NCBI RefSeq assembly: GCF_029318685.1
Contig: NZ_CP119677.1
Coordinates: 4,145,001-4,209,000 of the forward strand
Source of the DNA: Ruminiclostridium papyrosolvens DSM 2782
Lineage (GTDB): Bacteria > Bacillota > Clostridia > Acetivibrionales > DSM-1351
Length of the DNA: 64,000 nt
Direction: 5' to 3'
Under the pieces are notes generated by a model that worked only from the letters and a program-made list of their open reading frames with translations, did no database searches and was not told the DNA's origin. Every line of letters begins with the position of its first letter. Position 1 is the stretch's first letter. The position numbers and the translations under genes are program-made. Positions 43,772 through 53,489 of this stretch are shown one piece after another.

Positions 43772-44785
43772 CTAACCCACTTCCACATAATCTTTTATTT
43801 TGTGAGAAACATACATAGCATTTACAATTTTTATAGCTTTCAATGCCTCATTTCCGTCTACTTCAAAATGCTGTCCCTCAGGCAGTTTCTTATAAAAGTC
43901 ATGCACAAGTGCTTTATGACCACAACCCCAGTAAGCTTTTTCGCCATTGGCTTTTTCATCGTCGGAAATATGCTCGATATCACCATTGGAATATTTAATC
44001 GTGACATCTCCTTCCATTCTTATAACAGCTTTTTCGCATACTATTTCAAGCATAACAACCGAATCTAAGGGATAGCCATTGGTAGCATAAAAAAATGCTG
44101 TTGCGCCACTTTTGAATTTTATAGTTGCTTCCGCAGTGTCTTCAACTTCTATAACATTCTTCAAAAACCTCGTATCAATGGAAGCCTTGATAGTGTCAAT
44201 ATCGCCCATAAACCATTGCAACAAATCCAGCGTGTGAATTGCCTGATTTATAAGTAATCCGCCGCCTTCGGTTTCCCATTTGCCTCTCCACTTATCCCTT
44301 GAATAGTATTCCGCACCTCTATGCCAGGTTACAAATGCTCTAGCACCCAGAACCCTACCCGTTTTTCCGGTGTTCAGAATTTCTTTGACTCTTCTCGATG
44401 TATGATTAAAACGGTTTTGAAAGCTTACCCCCAGCATCCGCCCGGTCTGTTTGGATACTCGTACCATTTCCAGTGCGTCTGAAACAGATATCGCCATTGG
44501 CTTTTCAGTTAGTACGTGTTTGCCTGCCTTCATTGCCTCTATAGCCATTGGAGCATGAAGATAATGTGGCGTACAGATGTGAACGACATCAATAGTATCA
44601 CTTTTCAACAGCTCTTGATATTGGGCAAACACTTGACATCTATGCTTTTGTTTCATTTCTAATGTCTTACTGCTATCAATATCACATACTGCGTAGAGAT
44701 TTGCATTATGACAACTCAATATGGCGGCTTCATGCATAGAAGCTATGTTGCCGCATCCTATTATGGCAGAATTCAGTTTTTTCAT
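43772..44785 (-). CDS. Gfo/Idh/MocA-family oxidoreductase
   Basis: This 337-residue NAD(P)-dependent sugar oxidoreductase starts at the ATG at 44785, which has AAAGGAG upstream; an in-frame extension to 44827 has no such site. The Rossmann loop is AIIGCGNIASMHEAAIL, and EKPMAISVSDALEM carries the catalytic-site EKP lysine. The second half (GGGLLINQAIHTLDLLQWFMGD) is the family's substrate domain with the conserved H/D pair. It follows the histidine kinase by about 50 bp. It probably oxidises or epimerises a sugar or sugar acid taken up by the locus. Confidence 0.87.
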   Translation of the reverse strand: MKKLNSAIIGCGNIASMHEAAILSCHNANLYAVCDIDSSKTLEMKQKHRCQVFAQYQELLKSDTIDVVHICTPHYLHAPMAIEAMKAGKHVLTEKPMAISVSDALEMVRVSKQTGRMLGVSFQNRFNHTSRRVKEILNTGKTGRVLGARAFVTWHRGAEYYSRDKWRGKWETEGGGLLINQAIHTLDLLQWFMGDIDTIKASIDTRFLKNVIEVEDTAEATIKFKSGATAFFYATNGYPLDSVVMLEIVCEKAVIRMEGDVTIKYSNGDIEHISDDEKANGEKAYWGCGHKALVHDFYKKLPEGQHFEVDGNEALKAIKIVNAMYVSHKIKDYVEVG

Positions 44786-44836
44786 CTTATTACTCCTTTC
44801 TGATTTATATTTAATATCACTCTGCATAACTATCTG

Positions 44837-46576
44837 TTAGGAAGGGGAAATCGGGATTCTGATACTTACAACTGAACCAAAATTATATTTGCTTTTTATT
44901 CTTAATCCATACTCATTTCCATAGAAAAGCTTAAGTCGTTTATTAATATTTCCTAATCCGATATGTTCATATTGTTCAACATCGGTTTCAAGCTTTTTTC
45001 TGACCTCCATAAGAGTAACTTTTGTCATACCTTTTCCTGAATCAATAACAGATATATCTAAATATTCAGAATTAGCTTTAATTTTTATTTTAATTTTACT
45101 TTTTGTCTCTTTCTCTTTTGCTCCATGGTAGATGCTATTTTCAACTAAAGGTTGCATCAAAAGCTTTGTAACTTCTATATCTTCTGTGTATGGGTCACAT
45201 TCCCATATAACATCAAACTTATCTCCATAACGGTATTTTTGAATTTCAATATAGCTTTTTGTGTTCTCAATTTCTTTTTTCAACGTTACAGTCTCGCTTG
45301 GACTTTCAAGTGAATATCTCAGTATATCCGAAAGGTTTTCAATCATTCTGTTTATGTAGTTTGACTCTCCGAGGTGAATAATGGTTTCCCAGCTTATGGT
45401 TGCAAGAGTATTAAAAAGAAAATGCGGATTTATCTGAGATTGAAGTGCCAACAACTCCATCATCTTTAGCTTGTACTTTCTTTCAGATAATTGGGTTTTC
45501 AAATAGCTTTGTTCAATAAAAGTCTTAAGTATATTATGAATTATATATCCGTATTCGTCCTTTATACGGTCTGGAAAACTTGGCAGCGGATAGCCATTTT
45601 CCGCTGATTCCAGTATTAAAAGAATTCTTTTGACCTGACTATAGTTTTTTCTCGTAATATAGAATGTAAGTGCCAATCCAAGCAAAAAAGAAATAAGCAA
45701 GGATAAAGCTGCCATTTGGGTAATTTTGATCGGAACCTTGTAAAAGAAAGAGCTGGGCGTTATTAAAATGTATTTCCAGTTATATTTGCCTGATATTGTT
45801 TGATTTATCGTGTACTCTTCCTGACCTATATTCAAGATTTTATTACCCTCGGTGTCCTTAAAATCCATTAAATTATATTTTTCAATCTCTTCTGCTTTTT
45901 TATTGCAGTATATCAGCTGATTATCCTCATTCAATACCATGAGTGTTTGCTCCGGATTTAAGATAAGAGAATTAAAGCCTTTTTCAAAATAGCTCTGAAA
46001 AATATTGAGAACCAAAACTCCTTCTGTTGAATTTAAGCGCATGTATAATGTAACTATTTTTTGAGGGCTCTTTTCAAAGCTATACATCCGGATATTTCTC
46101 ACTTCACTCCAATCGTATATGTTTTTATTCTTTGCATTATAGCTGTCATACCAGACTTTATCATTATAATCCTTCATGTTGACAACGCCATCTCCAGAAG
46201 CCAAAAATCTTTCCTTATTGCTGTCAAAAAGAATATAAATGGAATGGATATAAGGCCTGGCACCTACTGAAGTGGTAAGAAGTTCCTTTACTATATTATT
46301 AAGTTGAAGGTCTTCATATGTAAACTTATTATTTGAAAGTATTTGATTTGTAACCATACTGCTATTGTCAAAAATAAGCCTGAGAAAATCAGATTCATTT
46401 AGTATAAGCTCTGAGTTTTCCTTAGTTTGTTTGAGTAAATTCATATTACTTTTATTTATATCTTCATGAATGAATTTTTTAGTTATTGTAATAGATAGTG
46501 TCCCCAGAATAAAAATCGGAATAAAAAGAGGCAACGCAAACAATACCAGATTTCTTATAAACCCACGTTTTTTCAT
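44837..46576 (-). CDS. YesM-type sensor histidine kinase
   Basis: This 579-residue kinase has a transmembrane segment near residues 10-30, an extracellular sensor domain of about 250 residues and a second segment near 287-308. A His_kinase (PF06580-type) domain follows with the phosphorylated histidine in INPHFLFNTLATISWE near 383, the N-box MQPLVENSIYHGAKEKE, and the G-box VIDSGKGM. It is 4 bp downstream of its AraC-type response regulator. Such pairs sense extracellular oligosaccharides and control nearby CUT1 importers in Firmicutes. That is the inferred role. Confidence 0.9.
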   Translation of the reverse strand: MKKRGFIRNLVLFALPLFIPIFILGTLSITITKKFIHEDINKSNMNLLKQTKENSELILNESDFLRLIFDNSSMVTNQILSNNKFTYEDLQLNNIVKELLTTSVGARPYIHSIYILFDSNKERFLASGDGVVNMKDYNDKVWYDSYNAKNKNIYDWSEVRNIRMYSFEKSPQKIVTLYMRLNSTEGVLVLNIFQSYFEKGFNSLILNPEQTLMVLNEDNQLIYCNKKAEEIEKYNLMDFKDTEGNKILNIGQEEYTINQTISGKYNWKYILITPSSFFYKVPIKITQMAALSLLISFLLGLALTFYITRKNYSQVKRILLILESAENGYPLPSFPDRIKDEYGYIIHNILKTFIEQSYLKTQLSERKYKLKMMELLALQSQINPHFLFNTLATISWETIIHLGESNYINRMIENLSDILRYSLESPSETVTLKKEIENTKSYIEIQKYRYGDKFDVIWECDPYTEDIEVTKLLMQPLVENSIYHGAKEKETKSKIKIKIKANSEYLDISVIDSGKGMTKVTLMEVRKKLETDVEQYEHIGLGNINKRLKLFYGNEYGLRIKSKYNFGSVVSIRIPISPS

Positions 46577-46580
46577 TTAA

Positions 46581-47348
46581 TCATTCCCTATCATCTGAAT
46601 TTCTATCTTTTCTGTATTCCTTTGGACTTATCCCAAAATAATTCTTAAATGCCCTTGAAAATGTTTTAGAGCTGTCATAACCAACCATATTTCCAACTTC
46701 ATAAGTTTTATAGTTAATCTCCTTCAGCAGTTGTGCCGCCTTATTCATCTTAACGGAGATGACGAAATCGGAAAAATTTTCTCCTGTCTTACGTTTAAAT
46801 AGTTTACTCAAATAGAATTCACTTAAGTGAACCCGTCCTGCTGCTTTTTCCAATCTGGCATCATGATAATTCTCCGTGACATAATCCTTTACTTCAGCTA
46901 TTATCTTTTCATGAATACCATTAAATTCCGAGTCAATTGTCCCAACATCTTCAAATACTTTATTTTCAAGTTCTTTATCTAATTCCTTTTTAATCTTCGA
47001 AAAAACTTCTGCAAGCTCATTATATTTCGTTGGCTTAAGTACATAATTCTTAACACCGTAATTAATCGCTTCCTTGGCATATTCAAAATCTTTGTATCCG
47101 GTTAGAAAAATAACCTTTATTATCATACCCCGGTTATATATCTCTCTTGCTAAGTCAATGCCCGACATAATTGGCATCCTTATATCACTCAGGACTACAT
47201 CAACGTGGTTTTTTTCAATAAACTCCAATGCTTGTTTTCCATTACTAGCTTCATATAAAACTTCAAAACCAGTTTCATTCCATGGAAAATAATTGCTTAT
47301 ACCATTTCTCAATCTGGGTTCATCATCTGCAATGAGAAGTTTATACAT
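46581..47348 (-). CDS. YesN/AraC-type response regulator
   Basis: This 255-residue protein has an N-terminal receiver domain with the acidic pair D8-D9 and phospho-acceptor Asp55 in VLSDIRMPIMSG, and the conserved Lys near 105 (NYVLKPTKYNEL). The C-terminal AraC double HTH covers about residues 160-250 (AGRVHLSEFYLSKLFKRKTGENF and VGNMVGYDSSKTFSRAFKNYFGISPKEYR). It is the first gene of a transcript with the kinase and probably the oxidoreductase. The likely targets are the nag genes and the importer just upstream. Confidence 0.92.
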   Translation of the reverse strand: MYKLLIADDEPRLRNGISNYFPWNETGFEVLYEASNGKQALEFIEKNHVDVVLSDIRMPIMSGIDLAREIYNRGMIIKVIFLTGYKDFEYAKEAINYGVKNYVLKPTKYNELAEVFSKIKKELDKELENKVFEDVGTIDSEFNGIHEKIIAEVKDYVTENYHDARLEKAAGRVHLSEFYLSKLFKRKTGENFSDFVISVKMNKAAQLLKEINYKTYEVGNMVGYDSSKTFSRAFKNYFGISPKEYRKDRNSDDRE

Positions 47349-47418
47349 TTATTTTATGTTCCCTTCATAAATTTTACAATTTACTACATCAAATATTATT
47401 ATTTGCATTGTATTATTT

Positions 47419-47447
47419 ATTATATAATATAGCTACTAATGGTTCAA
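47419..47447 (-). promoter_or_regulatory. Promoter of the two-component operon
   Basis: On the minus strand TTGAAC (47447-47442) and TATAAT (47424-47419) are separated by 17 bases. It lies between nagA and the response regulator, so the two-component genes can be expressed independently of the importer operon. Confidence 0.72.
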
Positions 47448-47483
47448 CAAACCCTGAATAATGAACTTTTTTCCAATACTCGT

Positions 47484-48665
47484 CTATTTTATGAAAACTA
47501 CCTTCCCCTTAATCATTGTAAATTCTATATTAATATCTTCATCAAATATAACAATGTCTGCATCTTTTCCAGGGACAATACTTCCTTTACTTTTATCAAT
47601 TCCTATGATTTCTGCCGGCGTACTGGTCATCATTTGTATCGTATCAAGAAGGGGAAGCCCTACTTCTTTATTTATTGTCCGAACAAGTCTGTCGGTTGTT
47701 GCAACGCTTCCTGCGAAAGCTGTCCTATCCTGCAATTTAGCCACTCCATCTTCAACAATAACCTTTTGCCCATCCTTTATGCTTCCCAGTATGCTTTCTC
47801 CATCTCTCATACCGGCGGCCCTCATTGCATCTGTTACAAGTGCCGTCTTACCAGGGCCCTTAATCCTATAAATTAATTTTAACAGGCTTGGGGGTAGATG
47901 AATCCCGTCTGCTATTATTTCTACTGTTAATTCATCAAAATAATAGGCACTCTCTATTACACCTGCATGCCTGTAACCATTTACCCTTTTTATCGTTGAC
48001 ATAGCAGAATATAAATGCGTTATATGAGTAAAACCATATTTAACTGCCTTCTCAACTTCTTCAAAGGTTGCATCGGAATGGGCTATGGAAGGCAGGATTC
48101 CTGTTGATTTAAGATAGTTGCCAAACTCCAAAGCACCATCTAGCTCCGGTGCTGCACTCCATCTTACAATATCATCAGACCAACGTAAGATTTCCTTGTA
48201 TTCATCCGGTTGAGGATTTCTTATATACCTTGGATCTTGAGCACCCCTTTGTTCAAAAGAAAAGTATGGGCCTTCCAAATGCAGTCCAAGCAGTTCTGCT
48301 CCCTTTTCATTCTGCTTTTTAGCCTGGCTGAATACCAAAAAAGTATTTTTTAATTCATCATTTGTACTTGTCAATGTAGTAGGCACCATAGCAGTTGTCC
48401 CGTGAATGGCATGAAGATTTGCTGCTCCCAGATAAGCCTCAACGGTTCCATCCATAAAATCATAACCACCACCACCGTGGACATGGATATCAATAAATCC
48501 GGGTGAAACGTAATTGCCCTTTGCATTAATGATTCTACATTCTTCAACCTTAACATCCGTTTCACTGATACACTGAATAATGCCATTTTCGATGACAATA
48601 CATCCATTACTTATTAACTTACCGGGTGTTAATATCTTTCCATTTACAATTTTAATTCTGTTCAC
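47484..48665 (-). CDS. nagA: N-acetylglucosamine-6-phosphate deacetylase
   Basis: This 393-residue amidohydrolase converts GlcNAc-6-phosphate to glucosamine-6-phosphate. Metal-site motifs are PGFIDIHVHGGGGYDFMD, a Glu in LGLHLEGPYFS, THLYSAMS and LVTDAMRAAG. I chose the GTG at 48665 (GAGGG 5 bases upstream) over an in-frame TTG at 48692. It follows nagB across a 98-base gap that holds a hairpin. Product and substrate fit the adjacent nagB. Confidence 0.92.
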   Translation of the reverse strand: MNRIKIVNGKILTPGKLISNGCIVIENGIIQCISETDVKVEECRIINAKGNYVSPGFIDIHVHGGGGYDFMDGTVEAYLGAANLHAIHGTTAMVPTTLTSTNDELKNTFLVFSQAKKQNEKGAELLGLHLEGPYFSFEQRGAQDPRYIRNPQPDEYKEILRWSDDIVRWSAAPELDGALEFGNYLKSTGILPSIAHSDATFEEVEKAVKYGFTHITHLYSAMSTIKRVNGYRHAGVIESAYYFDELTVEIIADGIHLPPSLLKLIYRIKGPGKTALVTDAMRAAGMRDGESILGSIKDGQKVIVEDGVAKLQDRTAFAGSVATTDRLVRTINKEVGLPLLDTIQMMTSTPAEIIGIDKSKGSIVPGKDADIVIFDEDINIEFTMIKGKVVFIK

Positions 48666-48686
48666 ATTTTCCCTCACTTCTGGCAA

Positions 48687-48749
48687 ATGCAAACATCCAA
48701 TCGAAAAACAACATAATTTTGCTTATTTTTCGACTGGACCATTCTGCAT
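48687..48749. repeat. Hairpin between nagB and nagA
   Basis: TCCAATCGAAAAA (48696-48708) pairs with TTTTTCGACTGGA (48726-48738) with one mismatch, and outer ATGCA/TGCAT bases extend it. No T-run follows on the minus strand, so it may stabilise or process the mRNA, or weaken read-through, rather than end it. Confidence 0.55.
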
Positions 48750-48763
48750 TAGCTCCTATTAAT

Positions 48764-49543
48764 TTACATAAAGTCGACAACCCGACTTCCGGACTCCTTA
48801 TCAATATACAGTATTGCATTTTTATGTCTCTGTAGAATTGACGCAGGGCAATTTTCAGTAACCTCGCCTAAGACAGTCCCGTATACCGCATCGGCTTTTG
48901 TCCTACCGGGGACCATACAAAATATACAATCTGCTGCAGTAAGCGCCGGTATAGTAAGAGTAACAGCATTAACAGGAACTTCATCAAGACTGGCAAAGCA
49001 GCCGTCATTAACTTGCTGCGTTCTGCACTTCAAATCCAGTGAAGCTACCTTTACCAGATACTTATCGTCAAAATTTGCAACATGAGGATCATTAAATGCA
49101 ATATGTCCGTTCTCTCCTATTCCCATACATACTATATCTGTCGGATACTCCTGAAGGAGTCTGGAATACCGCCGGCACTCAGCTTCAATATCCTCTGCAT
49201 TTCCATCCAGATAATGTACAGACTTAAAATCCACCTTTTCAAATAATCTCTGCCTTAAAAAATTTCCAAAACCCTGTGGTGCTTCATAGTCCAGATTTAT
49301 ATATTCATCCATATGAAATGCATTTATACTTCCCCACGGAATCTCCACATCTGCTATTAATGCAGATAAAAACTCATTTTGTGAAGGTGCTGCTGCAAAA
49401 ATAATATTGACTTCCTTTTTTTGTTCAAGGACTCTCTTGATAGCGACTGCAGCTTCTATTGCTGCTTCCTTACCTAAAGCTTCCCGAGAATTAAATATCT
49501 TTACTTTCAAGTTTCCAGCCATGTATTCTTTATTTTCTGGCAA
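48764..49543 (-). CDS. nagB: Glucosamine-6-phosphate deaminase
   Basis: This 259-residue isomerase/deaminase converts glucosamine-6-phosphate to fructose-6-phosphate and ammonia. NagB motifs include FHMDEYINL (catalytic Asp), DIVCMGIGENGHIAFNDP and a VPGRTKADAVYGTVLG phosphate-binding segment. The start is a TTG with GGAGGG 7 bases upstream; the next ATG is eight codons in. It precedes nagA in the same direction. Related 6-phosphogluconolactonase-type proteins lack the IGENGHIAFNDP string, so the call is firm. Confidence 0.9.
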   Translation of the reverse strand: MPENKEYMAGNLKVKIFNSREALGKEAAIEAAVAIKRVLEQKKEVNIIFAAAPSQNEFLSALIADVEIPWGSINAFHMDEYINLDYEAPQGFGNFLRQRLFEKVDFKSVHYLDGNAEDIEAECRRYSRLLQEYPTDIVCMGIGENGHIAFNDPHVANFDDKYLVKVASLDLKCRTQQVNDGCFASLDEVPVNAVTLTIPALTAADCIFCMVPGRTKADAVYGTVLGEVTENCPASILQRHKNAILYIDKESGSRVVDFM

Positions 49544-49575
49544 TGCAATCCCTCCATCCTACTTGCTTTATATAA

Positions 49576-50571
49576 TTAATCGTCCGGCATTACTACTTTT
49601 TTTGCATTTTTACTAAACGCTATACTATTCTTGCATACATCAAGGATTGCTTTGTGTCCAATCAGATAATTCTGTTTATTAATCCTGTTGAAGAAATCTT
49701 TAGTTACAGAATTATTGACCTTTGGCACATTGAGTTTAACTGTTTCACTGCCATTTTCAAATAAAACTACAATGGGCTCTTTGGTTAAAGGATCTCCCAG
49801 ACACCTTGCCTCAAGACATCCTTTAGAACCTGTACAGAAAATTCTCATATCTCCCCAATTCCAGTGGGTGTCAGGAATATGCCAATCTACTCGGAAGTAC
49901 CCGCTGATACCGCTTTTGCTCGTAACAAAGAATTGTGAACTATCATAAAACGTCTTTTTTTCTTTTAAAATAGATTTTTGGACTATGCCTGTATAGGACT
50001 CGATTTCACTCGATGTAAACCATTGAAACAAATCAATGGAATGAACCAGTAAATCAATTATAATTCCACCATTCAAATCCTCTTCAAAATGCCAGTCAGG
50101 TCTTGTATGAGGAGTGAGTCTGTGCGGGTTAAATATTTCAACCGATAGAAGCTCTCCTATTCTATTATCAGCCAGTATATCTTTGACTGCCTGAACTTCA
50201 TCCATAAATCGTATGGTCAGCATCAAACCAACTTCAATTTTACCCTCTTCAATTACTTTCTTAAGTCTCAGGTATTGACCTTCATTTATAACAACCGGTT
50301 TATCAGCCATAACATGAACACCGTGCTGGCTGCATTGTTCAATAATATCAATCTTCCTGTTATTTATAGCTGTAGTGCCTATGATTTCAATTCCACATGC
50401 AAAAAGCTTCTCTACATCATCAAATAAAGGAACGTCATACTTTTTTGATAAATCCAGAGCCAATTCAGAATTGTCATTAAATATGCCCGAAAATTCACCA
50501 CCCAAAGACAACATATCCTCGACGAATTCATAGATGTGTCCATGTGCAGAACCAATAACACCAAATTTCAT
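49576..50571 (-). CDS. Gfo/Idh/MocA-family oxidoreductase
   Basis: This 331-residue NAD(P)-binding oxidoreductase has the motif GVIGSAHGHIYEFVEDML at the start, with His where many family members have a second Gly. MADKPVVINEGQYLRLK gives the DKP version of the catalytic lysine motif. GGIIIDLLVHSIDLFQWFT is the substrate-domain helix. It is 21 bp from the next Gfo/Idh gene and 32 bp from nagB, inside the importer operon. Its sugar substrate is unknown. Confidence 0.86.
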   Translation of the reverse strand: MKFGVIGSAHGHIYEFVEDMLSLGGEFSGIFNDNSELALDLSKKYDVPLFDDVEKLFACGIEIIGTTAINNRKIDIIEQCSQHGVHVMADKPVVINEGQYLRLKKVIEEGKIEVGLMLTIRFMDEVQAVKDILADNRIGELLSVEIFNPHRLTPHTRPDWHFEEDLNGGIIIDLLVHSIDLFQWFTSSEIESYTGIVQKSILKEKKTFYDSSQFFVTSKSGISGYFRVDWHIPDTHWNWGDMRIFCTGSKGCLEARCLGDPLTKEPIVVLFENGSETVKLNVPKVNNSVTKDFFNRINKQNYLIGHKAILDVCKNSIAFSKNAKKVVMPDD

Positions 50572-50592
50572 AAATCAGTACCCCCTAATGTA

Positions 50593-51591
50593 TTACAGTT
50601 TTACCATTTTCCCGCTTTTTGCGGATTTATATATTGCAAGTATGAGGTCAACAGCCTTTCTCGCCTCTTCACCCGGAACCATCGGTTCTCTTTTATTTAT
50701 GATGGCATCAACCATATCGTTGATGATTTCAAAATGGTCAAACTTAGATATATCGCTGCCAAAGGTTTTCAAATCATTTTCTACATCCTCTACGTTGAAC
50801 TTCACAAAACCATTATCTCCAAAGGCAATCGTACCTTTTTCACCATGTACTTCAAACATGATTTCTTCCTGCCCATAAATGGAAGTTGCCCCTTGTATAA
50901 CACCAAAAGCGCCATTTTTGTACTTCATCGCCGCTACTGCAGTATCTTCAACCTCTATTTTCCTAATTAAATGATCGGCATAGGCCATTACACTTTCGAT
51001 ATCCCCAATCATCCACTGCATTAGATCGATTCCGTGTATTCCCTGATTCATCAGAGCACCGCCGCCATCCAGTTCCCAGGTACCTCTCCAGCCAGCACTA
51101 TTATAATATTCCTGCGACCTGACATGCTTAACATAAACATTGGCCATTACAATCTTTCCAAGTTTGCCCTCCTGAATCAGCCTTCGTGTATAGACAGCCG
51201 ATTTCATCGTTCTTCTCTGGAATACACCACCTAGCAATACCCCTGCCTTCCGACAGGCATCAATCATATCTGTCATCCTATCTTTGGTAATTTCCAGAGG
51301 TTTCTCACTCAGAATATGCTTTTGATACCGGGCTGCATCAACTATTATGTCCCTTCTTGCTCCACTTGGGACACATATTGAAACAAGATCAATATCACTT
51401 CTTGAAAGCAATTCCAAATAATCAGTACAATAACTTACTACACCATATTTATCAGCAAATTCCTTGGCTTTTTCCTCTATAATATCGCATACTGCAACAA
51501 GTTCTGCCTTTGTAATTTTTTTGATAGCCTCCACATGGGAATGGGCAATAACACCACATCCGATAATTGCAATATTAATCTTTTTATTCAC
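50593..51591 (-). CDS. Gfo/Idh/MocA-family oxidoreductase
   Basis: This 332-residue oxidoreductase has the Rossmann loop AIIGCGVIAHSHVEAIK, the EKPLEITKDRM motif and GGGALMNQGIHGIDLMQWMIGD. It is clearly more similar to the 43772-44785 protein than to its direct neighbour (shared GGALMNQ-type and YGQEEIMFEV segments). It follows the second permease by 28 bp in one operon. Several Gfo/Idh enzymes in one locus often act in series on unusual sugars or inositols. Confidence 0.87.
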   Translation of the reverse strand: MNKKINIAIIGCGVIAHSHVEAIKKITKAELVAVCDIIEEKAKEFADKYGVVSYCTDYLELLSRSDIDLVSICVPSGARRDIIVDAARYQKHILSEKPLEITKDRMTDMIDACRKAGVLLGGVFQRRTMKSAVYTRRLIQEGKLGKIVMANVYVKHVRSQEYYNSAGWRGTWELDGGGALMNQGIHGIDLMQWMIGDIESVMAYADHLIRKIEVEDTAVAAMKYKNGAFGVIQGATSIYGQEEIMFEVHGEKGTIAFGDNGFVKFNVEDVENDLKTFGSDISKFDHFEIINDMVDAIINKREPMVPGEEARKAVDLILAIYKSAKSGKMVKL

Positions 51592-51619
51592 TTTATATCC
51601 TCCTGCTATAATAATATTT

Positions 51620-52456
51620 TTACCCCTTTATTCCAGTTGTCGCTATGCCTTGAACAAAATGCTTCTGAGCAAAGAAGAATAAGATTACTGGCGGAATGAT
51701 CGTAATAATTGACATTGCTATGATTTGATTCCAGTTAATAGAGGTTGTCGCATCCATCGACATCCTTAGCCCCAGTGAAAGCGGGAATTTTTTTACACTA
51801 TCTATATAAATTAATGTATTGAAGAAGTCATTCCAGGTCCAAATAAACTGAAATATTGCCACTGAAAACAATGCTGATTTTGAAAGCGGCAGCAGTATAC
51901 TGATTAAAAATCTTACCCGGCCACATCCGTCTAAAAATGCAGACTCATCCAAATCACGGGGAATTCCGCGGAAAAATTGTACCAGCATAAAGATAAAGAA
52001 AGGATAACAGGCAAATATTGCAGGTACGATAAATGGAAGGTAGCTGTTGAGCCAACCTAATTTTTGAAATTGGAGATACCTTGGTATTATTATTACCGTA
52101 TTCGGTAACATAAGAGTTGAAATCATCAATGCAAAAAGCGGTTTCTTAAGCACAAAGTTAAATCTTGCAAAACCATAGGCAACAACCGAACTTGATGCAA
52201 TTGTAAAAAGTACTGTCGGTATAACGAGTTTAAAGGTATTTAAAAGAAATACGCCATATCCGAACTGTCCACTGCCTTTCCATCCATTTATATAGGCGTC
52301 CCAACTAAAGCTATTTGGAAGTAATTTGAGGGAACCAAAAATCTCATTATTAGTTTTAAATGAGGCAAAAAAGAGCCAAACCAATGGGTAGATAAGTAAA
52401 AGTCCAAAAAGAAGTAGAAAAACATTTTTTAACGTATATTTTATTCTGAAACCCAT
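51620..52456 (-). CDS. Carbohydrate ABC transporter permease (MalG type)
   Basis: This 278-residue inner permease of the CUT1 family has about six transmembrane segments and the EAA-type loop RDLDESAFLDGCGRVRFLISILLPLSK. The ending FVQGIATTGIKG is typical of MalG-like proteins. Its start overlaps the stop of the first permease gene by one base. It pairs with that permease and the upstream binding protein; no ATPase is encoded here, so a shared MsmK-like ATPase elsewhere is expected. Confidence 0.93.
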   Translation of the reverse strand: MGFRIKYTLKNVFLLLFGLLLIYPLVWLFFASFKTNNEIFGSLKLLPNSFSWDAYINGWKGSGQFGYGVFLLNTFKLVIPTVLFTIASSSVVAYGFARFNFVLKKPLFALMISTLMLPNTVIIIPRYLQFQKLGWLNSYLPFIVPAIFACYPFFIFMLVQFFRGIPRDLDESAFLDGCGRVRFLISILLPLSKSALFSVAIFQFIWTWNDFFNTLIYIDSVKKFPLSLGLRMSMDATTSINWNQIIAMSIITIIPPVILFFFAQKHFVQGIATTGIKG

Positions 52457-53367
52457 TAAAAATCCTCCTTATCCTCATAGTGAACCCAATTATTTGATGT
52501 TCTGAATATGATCAGCGTCATTGCAATGATGACAATAAATAAAATCCATGATAGAGCGGACGCGTAACCCATCTTAAAGAAGCTGAAAGCATTATCATAA
52601 ATCATTAGTGACATTAAATTTGTAGCTTTCATGGGGCCGCCGTTTGTGATCACAAAAGCACCCGTAAACTCTTGGAAAGCGTTTATTGTCTGCATGACCA
52701 GATTGAATAAAATCATTGGAGTCAGCATGGGAACCGTAATATGTAAAAACTTTTTGACAGAAGATGCCCCATCTATTTTTGCAGCTTCATAGAGTTCATA
52801 TGGTATATTTTTCAATCCCGTTAAAAATATTACCATGGATGATCCAAACTGCCATATAGTCAAAAGACTTATCGTAAACAAAGCCACATCCGGGCTTCCA
52901 AGCCAATCTACCGCGGGTATCGAAAGTTTGCCAAAGGCCATATTAATTATTCCATCGCTCTTGAATAAGAATCTCCACAATATGGAGATGGCTACGCTTC
53001 CACCCAGAATGGAGGGCAGATAATACATCGTTGTATATGCACCGGCAAATCTGAGCTTCGAATTTAAGATCATTGCTATAATCAACGCAAAAATCAATTT
53101 TCCAGGAACCGCTATTAAGGTGTAAATAAAAGTTGCTTTTATAGAGTTATAAAAGTCCGGATCTACAGTAAATATATCTATATAGTTTTTCAGGCCTGTA
53201 AAAACAGGTTTTGAAAGTAAACTATAATCTGTAAAAGAATAAAACAGGGAAGCTACCAAAGGGTACAACTGGAAAGCCAGAAAGCCTATAATCCAAGGAC
53301 TTATAAAAAGCAAACCAATATTATCACGAAATTTCCTCTTTGGGGTACAAGCTAATGAATTTTTCAT
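52456..53367 (-). CDS. Carbohydrate ABC transporter permease (MalF type)
   Basis: This 303-residue CUT1 permease begins FRDNIGLLFISPWIIGFLAFQLYPL, has the EAA loop YELYEAAKIDGASSVKKFLHITVPMLTP and six hydrophobic segments. It is separated from the binding-protein gene by 122 bases containing a hairpin. Together the three genes import an oligosaccharide, probably rich in GlcNAc or uronic acid judging from the catabolic genes in the operon. Confidence 0.93.
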   Translation of the reverse strand: MKNSLACTPKRKFRDNIGLLFISPWIIGFLAFQLYPLVASLFYSFTDYSLLSKPVFTGLKNYIDIFTVDPDFYNSIKATFIYTLIAVPGKLIFALIIAMILNSKLRFAGAYTTMYYLPSILGGSVAISILWRFLFKSDGIINMAFGKLSIPAVDWLGSPDVALFTISLLTIWQFGSSMVIFLTGLKNIPYELYEAAKIDGASSVKKFLHITVPMLTPMILFNLVMQTINAFQEFTGAFVITNGGPMKATNLMSLMIYDNAFSFFKMGYASALSWILFIVIIAMTLIIFRTSNNWVHYEDKEDF

Positions 53368-53436
53368 TAAAAAATGACCTCATTTCCAGTTTGTAGTACG
53401 CGTATCCGCAATACAGTATGAATTGTTATATATCCC

Positions 53437-53476
53437 TGAGACAAATACCGCCATTAAAATTGCAGTATTTGTCTCA
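53437..53476. repeat. Hairpin between binding-protein and permease genes
   Basis: TGAGACAAATAC (53437-53448) pairs perfectly with GTATTTGTCTCA (53465-53476). Hairpins at this position in ABC operons commonly protect the binding-protein mRNA and raise its level over the permeases. There is no T-run on the minus strand. Confidence 0.75.
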
Positions 53477-53489
53477 AAGGTTCTTCAAT

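Noticed and set aside
43433-44068. A 211-codon plus-strand open frame
   Set aside because: It overlaps uxuA, the gap and a Gfo/Idh gene in antisense, has a hydrophobic low-complexity composition and matches no family; it is a shadow frame.
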